From: Actinomycetota bacterium
Lineage (GTDB): Bacteria; Actinomycetota; Acidimicrobiia; Acidimicrobiales; Ilumatobacteraceae
Length of the DNA stretch: 16,166 bases
Assembly: GCA_009704065.1 (NCBI GenBank)
Contig: WLEX01000006.1
Coordinates: forward strand, 1-16,166
Direction of reading: 5' to 3'
Below, in pieces: positions 1 through 5,536 of this stretch. A model generated the notes under the pieces. It made no database searches, was not told the origin of the DNA, and saw only the letters and a program-made list of their open reading frames with translations. The stretch's first letter is position 1. Each line of letters opens with the position of its first letter. Position numbers and translations under genes: made by a program.

Positions 1-1
1 T

Positions 2-820
2 GCGGTACTCGATGCGGGGATTCGTATTGAGCATGTCATCACCCGACCCGACACTCGTCGAGGTCGAGGCAACTCTGTGTCGGCAAGTCCGGTGAAAGCA
101 GTCGCTATCGAATATGGCATCGATGTCTCGTATGACCTCGGATGGATTTCAGCAAATGAGTCTCGGGGGCTGCTTGGGATTGTGGTTGCGTATGGTCGCA
201 TCATCCCTGAGTCGATGTTGAACAAAACCCCAATGATTAATGTTCATTTTTCCCTGCTTCCTCGTTGGAGAGGTGCTGCTCCTGTGGAGCGTGCCATCTT
301 GGCCGGTGACACCCACACCGGAGTATGCATTATGGAAGTCGAGCCAACACTCGATACGGGTGATGTATACGCACGTCGAGAAATGGAACTTACCGACGCG
401 CATACTTCTGATTCTTTAACAAAAGATTTGGCGCGTCTCGGAGGAGACTTGCTGGTCGACGTTTTGCGCAATGGTCTTCAAGTGCCTACTCCGCAAGATG
501 GGGCAACAACATATGCACATAAGTTGTCGAGTGAAGAGGGTCGCATCGACTGGAATTCTCTGAGTGTCGAAGTCTCTCGCCATGTTCGAGCATTGCGAGC
601 ATTTACGGTGGTCGATGGTCAGCGCGTTCGAGTACTGGAAGTAGAAGTTTTAACGCCATCTAGCGCCACAGTTCCTGGCGAGATCGCTCCTGATGCAAGT
701 GTCGACACCGCCGATGGCGCAGTGCGGCTCGTCATGGTTCACCCAGAGGGCAAAGGCCCAATGACAGGTGCGGCTTGGTTGCGGGGCAAAGGTTTCGATG
801 CCCCGTTGATCTGTGAGTAG
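2..820 (+). CDS. fmt: Methionyl-tRNA formyltransferase, 5'-truncated by window edge
   Basis: Transfers a formyl group from 10-formyl-tetrahydrofolate to methionyl-initiator-tRNA in the cytoplasm, so that translation starts with formylmethionine. The reading frame is open from base 2, giving 272 visible residues; about 30 N-terminal residues are missing compared with the usual 310 or so. Visible family motifs are RPDTRRGRGN followed by SPVKAVA, the hydrophobic strand GIVVAYGRIIP, and the signature NVHFSLLPRWRGAAP, which holds the catalytic Asn and His, then LDTGD with the catalytic Asp. The C-terminal tRNA-binding domain begins near KLSSEEGRIDW. The GTG at 77 is not the start, because conserved N-terminal sequence continues upstream of it. 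hisG follows after 48 bases and probably has its own promoter. The identification is firm; only the true start lies outside the window. Confidence 0.96.
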   Translation, partial: AVLDAGIRIEHVITRPDTRRGRGNSVSASPVKAVAIEYGIDVSYDLGWISANESRGLLGIVVAYGRIIPESMLNKTPMINVHFSLLPRWRGAAPVERAILAGDTHTGVCIMEVEPTLDTGDVYARREMELTDAHTSDSLTKDLARLGGDLLVDVLRNGLQVPTPQDGATTYAHKLSSEEGRIDWNSLSVEVSRHVRALRAFTVVDGQRVRVLEVEVLTPSSATVPGEIAPDASVDTADGAVRLVMVHPEGKGPMTGAAWLRGKGFDAPLICE

Positions 821-856
821 TCAATAAATCAGCGCATTCACGCCGTGTGGGGTCGG

Positions 857-862
857 TAGCCT
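857..862 (+). promoter_or_regulatory. Candidate -10 box of a leaderless hisG promoter
   Basis: TAGCCT fits the actinobacterial TANNNT -10 pattern and ends six bases before the hisG GTG, so transcription would start at or next to the start codon. No Shine-Dalgarno sequence lies before this GTG, which agrees with a leaderless message. I see no convincing -35 box. This is a pattern match only. Confidence 0.4.
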
Positions 863-868
863 CATCAT

Positions 869-1741
869 GTGCTCAAGATCGTTTTGCCCAAGGGATCGCT
901 TGAAAAAGCGACCATCGAATTGTTTGACGCTGCCGACTTATCGGTAGTGCGTTCCTCTGCAGTCGACTACAAGGCATCAATCGATGACCCGCGTATCGAC
1001 GAAGTGCGTATCTTGCGTCCCCAGGAGATTGCATCGTACGTAGAAGAAGGTCTGTTCGACCTTGGCATCACAGGGCGTGACTGGATCGAAGAGACCTCTA
1101 GTGATGTCGTGAGCCTCGGTGAATTGCGTTATTCAAAGGCAACATCACAACCTGTTCGTGTCATCGTTGCTGTCGCCGATAATTCCCCTGCGCAATCAGT
1201 TGCCGATTTGGGTGACGGCGTTCGCGTGACTACTGAATATCCGGAAATGACGCGTCGATTCTTTGAAGAGCGTGGAGTGAAGGCCGATATTCGATTGAGC
1301 TATGGCGCCAGTGAAGCGAAAATTCCCGACATTGCCGATTGTGTCGTCGACATCACCGAAACAGGTCGAGCATTGCGTGCAGCAGGACTGCGCATTATCG
1401 ATACGATGCTCACTAGCTACACCGAACTCATCGCAAATAAGGCTGCATTTGCTGATCCTGTGAAGCGCCATGCAATGGAACAAATCATGACCCTTCTCAC
1501 TGGCACTCTCGAGGCTCGCGACAAGGTGTTGCTCAAGCTCAATGTGTCAGAAGACAAGCGTGACGCAGTCTTGGCAATCTTGCCGTCAGCAAAATCTCCA
1601 ACAGTGTCATCACTTGCCTCAGGGGGATTTGCAGTAGAGACCGTTGTTCTGAAGCGCGGTATCAATACGTTGATTCCCGATCTCATCGATGCAGGTGCAT
1701 CTGATCTTCTCGAGATCCCCATCGCAAAGATCATTCACTAG
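869..1741 (+). CDS. hisG: ATP phosphoribosyltransferase, long form with regulatory domain
   Basis: Catalyses the first step of histidine biosynthesis: ATP plus PRPP gives phosphoribosyl-ATP. The protein has 290 residues, the length of the long, self-sufficient HisG that does not need HisZ. The N-terminus LKIVLPKGSLEKATIELF is typical. GLFDLGITGRDWIEE belongs to the first half of the catalytic domain, and CVVDITETGRALRAAGL to the PRPP-binding part. From about residue 215 the C-terminal ACT-like HisG_C domain is clear (LKLNVSEDKRDAVLAILPS, then KSPTVSSLASGG), where histidine feedback normally acts. The GTG start is chosen because the family N-terminus begins exactly there; an ATG two bases upstream is in another frame. 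No other his gene is nearby, although in many actinobacteria hisE sits next to hisG. Regulation at transcription level is not evident beyond the candidate leaderless promoter. Confidence 0.96.
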   Translation: MLKIVLPKGSLEKATIELFDAADLSVVRSSAVDYKASIDDPRIDEVRILRPQEIASYVEEGLFDLGITGRDWIEETSSDVVSLGELRYSKATSQPVRVIVAVADNSPAQSVADLGDGVRVTTEYPEMTRRFFEERGVKADIRLSYGASEAKIPDIADCVVDITETGRALRAAGLRIIDTMLTSYTELIANKAAFADPVKRHAMEQIMTLLTGTLEARDKVLLKLNVSEDKRDAVLAILPSAKSPTVSSLASGGFAVETVVLKRGINTLIPDLIDAGASDLLEIPIAKIIH

Positions 1742-1744
1742 GTC

Positions 1745-1963
1745 ATGAGCGAATCCTTGGGGGACACTCTCACGGGAACCGTGACCCAATTCGATGCATT
1801 TATCGGCCTTGGCGAAATCACCGATATCGACCACAAGGTGTGGCCTTTCCATTGTGTGTCCATAGCTGACGGGACGCGCACTATCGAAGTGGGCGCTTTA
1901 GTGTCGTTTCAGACGGCCTACAACGTGGCTCGTATGGAAGCTGTAGGGATTACTGCTCTGTAG
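1745..1963 (+). CDS. Small cold-shock-domain-like protein
   Basis: A 72-residue protein made of a single cold-shock-like beta-barrel. It begins GTVTQFDAFIGLGEITD (residues 11-27), which aligns with the GTVKWFNxxKGFGFI start of CspA proteins, and continues with VWPFHCVSIADGTRTIEVG (residues 32-50) and VSFQ. The PFHC and IADG motifs mark an actinobacterial branch that I recognise as annotated cold-shock-domain proteins. The RNP1 aromatic residues are missing here (FIGLGEI instead of KGFGFI), and RNP2 keeps only a His, so canonical single-stranded nucleic acid binding is doubtful. The start lies three bases after the hisG stop and has no strong ribosome site, so it is probably co-transcribed and translationally coupled with hisG. 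Its 3' end overlaps the end of the opposite-strand DUF1844 gene by 14 bases. The exact function is unknown. Confidence 0.8.
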   Translation: MSESLGDTLTGTVTQFDAFIGLGEITDIDHKVWPFHCVSIADGTRTIEVGALVSFQTAYNVARMEAVGITAL

Positions 1964-2291
1964 GCCGAGTGCGCTGTACAAACACCAGACGCATGTTGCT
2001 CAGGGCAGCCGTCAGCGTCTCGTGGTGCTCGCCGAGGCGCTCCCCAAGGCCATCAACGAGTAGTCCAAGGGCATCGATGGCCAGTTGGGCATCGGAGAGG
2101 CGTGGGGGTTCAGCCGAAATATGAATTGCGGCGAGCTCAAATAAGCCCATCGCGTGGTTAGCCACAACGACTGATGCGGGAACTTCGGCCAAACGGCGTC
2201 TCGCTTCGGCCACGGCTTCCAGGGCCTCAAGGGCACCTTCGTCGATGGGGGTGGATGGATCTATGGGAGGGATGGTGTCTTCAGGGCTCAT
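1950..2291 (-). CDS. DUF1844 family protein
   Basis: A 113-residue protein of unknown function. The N-terminal 45 residues are acidic and probably disordered, then helical (ALEALEAVAEARRRLAEVP). The conserved part is ANHAMGLFELAAIHIS, then LSDAQLAIDALGLLVDGLGE and the final helix TLTAALSNMRLVFVQ. This order of an 'elAaihL' helix, a DA..AIDal helix and an L..lr..Fv helix is that of DUF1844. Members of this family often lie beside infC in actinobacteria, and here infC starts divergently just upstream, which supports the call. No signal peptide or membrane segment is seen. The ATG is preceded, eight bases upstream, by TAGGGT, so the message may be leaderless. The 3' end runs 14 bases into the cold-shock-like gene on the other strand. 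Confidence 0.8.
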   Translation of the reverse strand: MSPEDTIPPIDPSTPIDEGALEALEAVAEARRRLAEVPASVVVANHAMGLFELAAIHISAEPPRLSDAQLAIDALGLLVDGLGERLGEHHETLTAALSNMRLVFVQRTRPTEQ

Positions 2292-2298
2292 CAGGCGG

Positions 2299-2305
2299 TA
2301 CCCTA
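2299..2305. promoter_or_regulatory. Candidate overlapping divergent -10 boxes (DUF1844 gene and infC)
   Basis: The heptamer TACCCTA reads as TACCCT on the plus strand and TAGGGT on the minus strand, both matching TANNNT. The minus-strand box ends eight bases before the ATG of the DUF1844 gene, the same spacing as at yqgE. The plus-strand box would start an infC message with a leader of about 180 bases. The -35 regions are weak. Pattern match only. Confidence 0.35.
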
Positions 2306-2310
2306 ATCGG

Positions 2311-2489
2311 CGTCAACTGAGTGAAGTGGGGTTTCGGCTCCCACCGGTCCATTTATTGCAAATGTGGCAGGTCGAGTACGCGAGCGATTCTGTCGCTCTG
2401 TGTCTGCTTTGCGCACTGGCGCAATATGTCTCGCAAACTGCGGAACAGATACAGAGGAGGGCCCGGCCCATTGCAACAGAGGAACAGTC
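2311..2489 (+). promoter_or_regulatory. infC leader region with hairpins
   Basis: This non-coding stretch before infC holds three simple hairpins: GTGGGG/TCCCAC (2326-2344, one G-T pair), CATTT/AAATG (2350-2364), and a perfect TTGCGC-ACTG-GCGCAA stem-loop (2409-2424). The CCA at 2341-2343 can also pair with TGG at 2365-2367, so the first two structures could compete. None is followed by a T-run, so they are not obvious terminators. IF3/L20 operons are often controlled through their leaders, but I do not recognise a known leader class here. The exact 5' end is a guess from the candidate -10. Confidence 0.3.
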
Positions 2490-2492
2490 ATA
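2478..2492 (+). promoter_or_regulatory. Ribosome-binding site and ATA start of infC
   Basis: AGAGGA (2478-2483) stands six bases before ATA (2490-2492). This is the only well-placed ribosome site before the conserved IF3 N-terminus, and no ATG, GTG or TTG occurs in frame near it. Rare start codons (ATT, ATC, ATA) for infC are known in many bacteria and let IF3 repress its own synthesis. Confidence 0.7.
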
Positions 2493-3101
2493 GCTACGCC
2501 ACCGAGTGAACCCCGCTACAACGAGCGCATCCGTGCGCGCGAGGTTCGTCTCATTGGTCCCGACGGTAGTCAGGTTGGTGTTCGCACCACCGCCGACGCA
2601 CTGGTTTTGGCACGCGAACTCGATCTCGACCTTGTCGAAGTCGCACCGCTTGCTAACCCGCCCGTGTGTCGAATCATGGACTACGGAAAGTTCCGTTACG
2701 AGGAAGCGCAAAAACTGAAGGAGTCTCGTAAGAAGACATCCCAAGTCACCATGAAAGAGGTGAAATTCCGACCAAAGATCGGAAAGGGAGACTTCGATAC
2801 GAAAGTTCGACACATGCGCGATTTTCTTGAAGACGGACACAAGGTCAAGGTGACGTTGCAGTTTCGTGGTCGAGAAGTTGCCCACCCAGAATTGGGATCG
2901 AAAATTCTCGATGCGGCACTCGAACAACTCGGATCGCTTGCCAAGGTGGAAACCCAGGCGCGACTCGAGGGACGAAATATGACAATGGTTCTTTTGCCAG
3001 ACAAAAAGCCAGCCAAAAAGTCGACAGACAAAGATTCAACAGATGAACAAGCACCCGTTGCTGAAGCAGCTGTAGATCTCACACCGGAAGCAAACGAGTA
3101 G
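2490..3101 (+). CDS. infC: Translation initiation factor IF-3
   Basis: IF3 binds the 30S subunit, keeps it apart from 50S and checks the initiator tRNA-start codon pairing. From ATA the protein has 203 residues. The N-domain starts ATPPSEPRYNERIRAREVRL, followed by GPDGSQVG and LDLDLVEVAPLANPPVCRIM, the classic IF3 signature. The linker and C-domain follow with KEVKFRPKIGKGDFDTKVRH, FLEDGHKVKVTLQFRGRE and GRNMTMVLLP. The last 30 or so residues form a Lys-rich then acidic tail, which makes it longer than E. coli IF3 (180). A longer frame open from GTG 2364 gives a Cys-rich N-terminus without family similarity, so I reject that start. infC heads infC-rpmI-rplT; the rpmI ribosome site overlaps the infC stop. 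Autorepression through the rare ATA start is expected from the family and not shown by the sequence. Confidence 0.95.
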   Translation: MATPPSEPRYNERIRAREVRLIGPDGSQVGVRTTADALVLARELDLDLVEVAPLANPPVCRIMDYGKFRYEEAQKLKESRKKTSQVTMKEVKFRPKIGKGDFDTKVRHMRDFLEDGHKVKVTLQFRGREVAHPELGSKILDAALEQLGSLAKVETQARLEGRNMTMVLLPDKKPAKKSTDKDSTDEQAPVAEAAVDLTPEANE

Positions 3102-3113
3102 AGGAAACACGAC

Positions 3114-3311
3114 ATGCCGAAGATGAAGACAAGCAAGACCGCCGCAAAGCGGTTCAAGAAAACAGGTACGGGCAAATTGCGCCGTCAGCAGGCGAACCGT
3201 CAGCACTTGTTTGAAAAGAAATCCAGTACACGGACACGTCGCCTTGCCGGTGATGTCGATGTGCATCCTGGCGATGCCCGCAAGATCAAGCGCCTTTTGG
3301 GCGAGCGATAG
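3114..3311 (+). CDS. rpmI: 50S ribosomal protein L35
   Basis: Small basic protein of the large ribosomal subunit, 65 residues, the usual length. The sequence begins [20 protein letters not shown], then [16 protein letters not shown] and the C-terminal motif [10 protein letters not shown], all typical of bL35. A strong ribosome site (GAGGAAA, 3101-3107) lies six bases upstream of the ATG and overlaps the infC stop codon, so translation of the two is linked. It lies between infC and rplT, the conserved order in bacteria. Nothing unusual is seen. Confidence 0.97.
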   Translation: MPKMKTSKTAAKRFKKTGTGKLRRQQANRQHLFEKKSSTRTRRLAGDVDVHPGDARKIKRLLGER

Positions 3312-3338
3312 TTCATAGAAAGTTAGGAAGGAAGCACC

Positions 3339-3695
3339 ATGGCAAGAGTCAAAAGAGCCGTTCATGCTCGTAAGAAGCACCGCGCAGTCCTCGAAAAGGC
3401 AAAGGGTTACTACGGCAACAAGAGCCGTTCATTCCGTGCAGCTAACGAACAGGTATTGCACTCAGGTCAATACGCATTTCGTGACCGCCGCGCAAAGAAG
3501 GGCGAGTTTCGTCGCTTGTGGATTCAGCGAATCAACGCTGCATGCCGTTTGAACGACATGTCCTATAGCCGTTTCATCGCAGGTCTTAATGCTGCAGGTA
3601 TCGAAGTAGACCGCAAGATCCTTGCTGATCTTGCAGTATTCGATGCTGAAGCATTTGCTGCGTTGGTTGTGGCCGCAAAGGCTGCGCTCAACTGA
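3339..3695 (+). CDS. rplT: 50S ribosomal protein L20
   Basis: Assembly protein of the large subunit that binds 23S rRNA early; 118 residues, full length. The N-terminus [20 protein letters not shown] is the long basic extension that threads into r[20 protein letters not shown] and [20 protein letters not shown] are the signature of the globular part. A purine-rich ribosome site, AGGAAGGAAG (3325-3334), stands before the ATG. In other bacteria L20 represses its own operon by binding the mRNA; whether that happens here cannot be seen. The stop codon TGA (3693-3695) overlaps a CTG codon that may start the following methyltransferase gene, and an intrinsic terminator follows 40 bases downstream. 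Confidence 0.98.
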   Translation: MARVKRAVHARKKHRAVLEKAKGYYGNKSRSFRAANEQVLHSGQYAFRDRRAKKGEFRRLWIQRINAACRLNDMSYSRFIAGLNAAGIEVDRKILADLAVFDAEAFAALVVAAKAALN

Positions 3696-4453
3696 GCCGG
3701 ACTCCACTGTCCTCTTCGAACCCTCGGGTTCAGCGACTGCGACGCCTTATTGGGCGTCGCAGTTTTCGTTATGAGGAACTGCAATTCGTAGTTGAAGGTC
3801 CCACCTTGGTGGAAGAAGCAGTACGCGCTGGTCTGGTCTTTATCGATCAGTATGTCCGCGATGATTATTTCGATTATGAAGCTCCCGGTGTTATCACCCA
3901 CGAGCTAGATGCCCGAACATTCAATTCTGTGAGTGACACTGAATCACCACGCGGCATCATGGCTGTGTGTGAGATGCCACCAGTGGCTTCTTTAGAGTTC
4001 CAGCCAAATGATTGGCTCATGGTGCTGAGCGAAGTGTCCGATCCAGGAAACCTGGGAACACTCATTCGCAGTGCTGAAGCAGCTGGTGCGAGCGGTGTAG
4101 TCCTTGTAGGAACCACAGTTGATCCGTGGTCTCCTAAGGTCATGCGTTCTTCTGCGGGCGCAATGCTGCATGTTCCCATCTGGCAAATCGATTCACTCGA
4201 GCAACTGCATATCGCAGGAGTCCGCCTGTTGGGCACTACCTCTCACGAAGGTGGAACAAAGTCGGTTTCTCTCTACGACGCCGACCTTCAAGGACTTGTT
4301 GGGATTGTGATGGGTAATGAATCACGCGGTCTCGACGCAAATGCCGATGTTGATGGATGGTTGTCTATTCCGCAGCAAGGGCGTTCGGAAAGTCTCAATG
4401 TGGCTATGGCTGGGACCGTTATCGCAATGCATGTGGCCCATGTCCGCAAGTAA
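3692..4453 (+). CDS. TrmH/SpoU-family (SPOUT) RNA methyltransferase, probable CTG start
   Basis: A SAM-dependent 2'-O-ribose methyltransferase of rRNA or tRNA. The knotted SPOUT domain shows motif 1 [19 protein letters not shown] (Asn and Arg near residues 120 and 126), motif 2 [11 protein letters not shown] and motif 3 [17 protein letters not shown]. The substrate-binding N-domain is also present: [17 protein letters not shown], then [16 protein letters not shown]. The first ATG/GTG/TTG in this frame is TTG 3806, which would cut off the first 38 residues, including the conserved NPRV..LRRL and most of FVVEGP. The frame is open from 3650, and the best start is CTG 3692, which overlaps the rplT stop as CTGA and has AAAGG ten bases upstream; CTG 3707 is the alternative. 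That gives 253 residues, normal for the family. An intrinsic terminator lies inside this N-terminal coding part. The family is firm, the exact RNA target unknown and the start is inferred. Confidence 0.88.
   Translation: MSRTPLSSSNPRVQRLRRLIGRRSFRYEELQFVVEGPTLVEEAVRAGLVFIDQYVRDDYFDYEAPGVITHELDARTFNSVSDTESPRGIMAVCEMPPVASLEFQPNDWLMVLSEVSDPGNLGTLIRSAEAAGASGVVLVGTTVDPWSPKVMRSSAGAMLHVPIWQIDSLEQLHIAGVRLLGTTSHEGGTKSVSLYDADLQGLVGIVMGNESRGLDANADVDGWLSIPQQGRSESLNVAMAGTVIAMHVAHVRK
3718..3731 (+). promoter_or_regulatory. Short hairpin before the rplT terminator
   Basis: GAACCC-TC-GGGTTC is a perfect inverted repeat; in RNA it would fold as a five-pair stem with a CTCG loop. It ends four bases before the terminator stem and lies in the inferred N-terminal coding part of the methyltransferase. 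It may be part of a control region or simply chance. Confidence 0.4.
3736..3766 (+). terminator. Intrinsic terminator after rplT, inside the methyltransferase reading frame
   Basis: CTGCGACGCC pairs perfectly with GGCGTCGCAG (3737-3746 with 3753-3762) around a TTATTG loop, A3736 pairs with T3763, and TTTT then CGTT follow. This is a standard Rho-independent terminator placed 40 bases after the rplT stop, as expected for the infC-rpmI-rplT operon. The same bases encode [11 protein letters not shown] of the methyltransferase N-domain, so a translating ribosome could prevent the hairpin from forming. Confidence 0.75.
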
Positions 4454-4482
4454 TGCTCCCGTACTTTCGTTATTGATACGAG

Positions 4483-4488
4483 TAGCGT
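4483..4488 (+). promoter_or_regulatory. Candidate -10 box of pheST promoter
   Basis: TAGCGT fits TANNNT and lies ten bases before the pheS ATG. There is no Shine-Dalgarno sequence before that ATG, so a leaderless or very short leader is plausible. The 45-base gap between the methyltransferase stop and pheS holds no leader peptide that I can see. Weak evidence. Confidence 0.3.
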
Positions 4489-4498
4489 TTCTCTCGTC

Positions 4499-5536
4499 AT
4501 GAGTACAACTCCCACCTCAGAACATCAGCAACTAGCTGCCGCTCTCACAGAGGGCTTGGCGCTCATCGCTGCCTCTGGTTCGTCTGAGGATTTACGTGGA
4601 GTCATGTCGTCGTTGACAGGGAAAAAGGGTCCCATAGCCGCTCTTAAATCGTCACTTGGCAAAGTGGCCGATATTGAAGCCCGCAAGGAACTTGGCCAAC
4701 TTGTGAACGAAGCATTGGTCACGCTGCAGCAGGCGAGCGAAGCACATTCTCGCACTTTGCGTGCCGGTGAATTTGCCGCTCAAATTGCGTCGGAGCGGCT
4801 CGACATTTCTGAGGTTGCAATGTCGGCACAGGCAACTCGCCGGCGTGGACGCATGCATCTTGTTACTCAAGCCACCGAACGTTTAGAAGATGTGTTTATT
4901 GGTCTTGGTTTCCAAATTGCTGAAGGTCCAGAAGTAGAAACTGATTTTTACAACTTCGAAGCACTCAACATGCCGCCGTCGCATCCTGCGCGCAGTATGT
5001 GGGACACCTTGTTTATCGAATCTGATGTCGAGGGCAGTGTGGTGTTACGCACCCATACGTCACCTGTGCAAATTCGTGTTATGCAAGATTGGCCGCCGCC
5101 AATTTATGCAGTGATGCCGGGTCGCGTCTTTCGTAAAGAAACACCCGATGCAACGCATATGCCAGTGTTCCATCAAATCGAAGGACTTGTCATTGATCGC
5201 GGAATCACCTTTGCAGATCTCGCCGGCACTATCGAGTCGTTCACCAAGGCATTCTTTGGTGAAGGCTTCACCAGCCGCTTGCGTCCTTCGTACTTTCCTT
5301 TCACGGAACCCAGTGCAGAATTCGATATCCGTCGCCCTGATGGTTCGTGGATCGAACTAGGCGGTTGCGGCATGGTGCACCCGCACGTACTGCGTGCCGG
5401 TGGTCTCGATCCCGATGAGTGGAGCGGTTTTGCATTTGGGTTTGGCATCGATCGCATGGCTAAAGAGCGTCATGGTGTCGACGACATTCGCGACATGTAT
5501 TCAGACGACATTCGTTTCACGGAGCAGTTCTCGTGA
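4499..5536 (+). CDS. pheS: Phenylalanyl-tRNA synthetase alpha subunit
   Basis: Catalytic subunit of the (alpha-beta)2 enzyme that charges tRNA-Phe. The 345 residues match the usual length. Residues 1-110 form the N-terminal coiled-coil tRNA-binding region (EARKELGQLVNEALVTLQQ). The class II core follows: motif 1 region GPEVETDFYNFEALNMPPSH then PARSMWDT, motif 2 VFRKETPDATHMPVFHQIEG, and motif 3 GFAFGFGIDRMAKERHGVDD. THTSPVQIRVM and LGGCGMVHPHVL are further family hallmarks. The ATG is the first start that gives the complete N-terminus. The stop TGA overlaps the pheT start (GTGA), so alpha and beta are translationally coupled and made in equal amounts. Nothing is missing. Confidence 0.97.
   Translation: MSTTPTSEHQQLAAALTEGLALIAASGSSEDLRGVMSSLTGKKGPIAALKSSLGKVADIEARKELGQLVNEALVTLQQASEAHSRTLRAGEFAAQIASERLDISEVAMSAQATRRRGRMHLVTQATERLEDVFIGLGFQIAEGPEVETDFYNFEALNMPPSHPARSMWDTLFIESDVEGSVVLRTHTSPVQIRVMQDWPPPIYAVMPGRVFRKETPDATHMPVFHQIEGLVIDRGITFADLAGTIESFTKAFFGEGFTSRLRPSYFPFTEPSAEFDIRRPDGSWIELGGCGMVHPHVLRAGGLDPDEWSGFAFGFGIDRMAKERHGVDDIRDMYSDDIRFTEQFS

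Noticed and set aside
77..820. GTG 77 as the fmt start
   Set aside because: Conserved formyltransferase sequence (RPDTRRGRGN) is encoded in the same frame upstream, so the gene begins before the window.
2364..2489. N-terminal extension of infC from GTG 2364
   Set aside because: The extra 42 residues are Cys-rich and unlike IF3, and the ribosome site sits directly before ATA 2490.
2245..2493. Plus-strand 82-codon open frame across the DUF1844 start and infC leader
   Set aside because: Overlaps the DUF1844 gene start and regulatory sequence, has no recognisable protein pattern and no ribosome site.
2313..2927. Minus-strand 204-codon open frame opposite infC
   Set aside because: Antisense shadow of infC and its leader; no family similarity.
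3806..4453. TTG 3806 as the methyltransferase start
   Set aside because: It cuts through the conserved [12 protein letters not shown] motif and drops the NPRV..LRRL segment; the frame is open upstream.
4454..4498. Phenylalanine leader peptide or T-box before pheS
   Set aside because: Only 45 bases are available, with no Phe-rich frame, no T-box sequence and no terminator.
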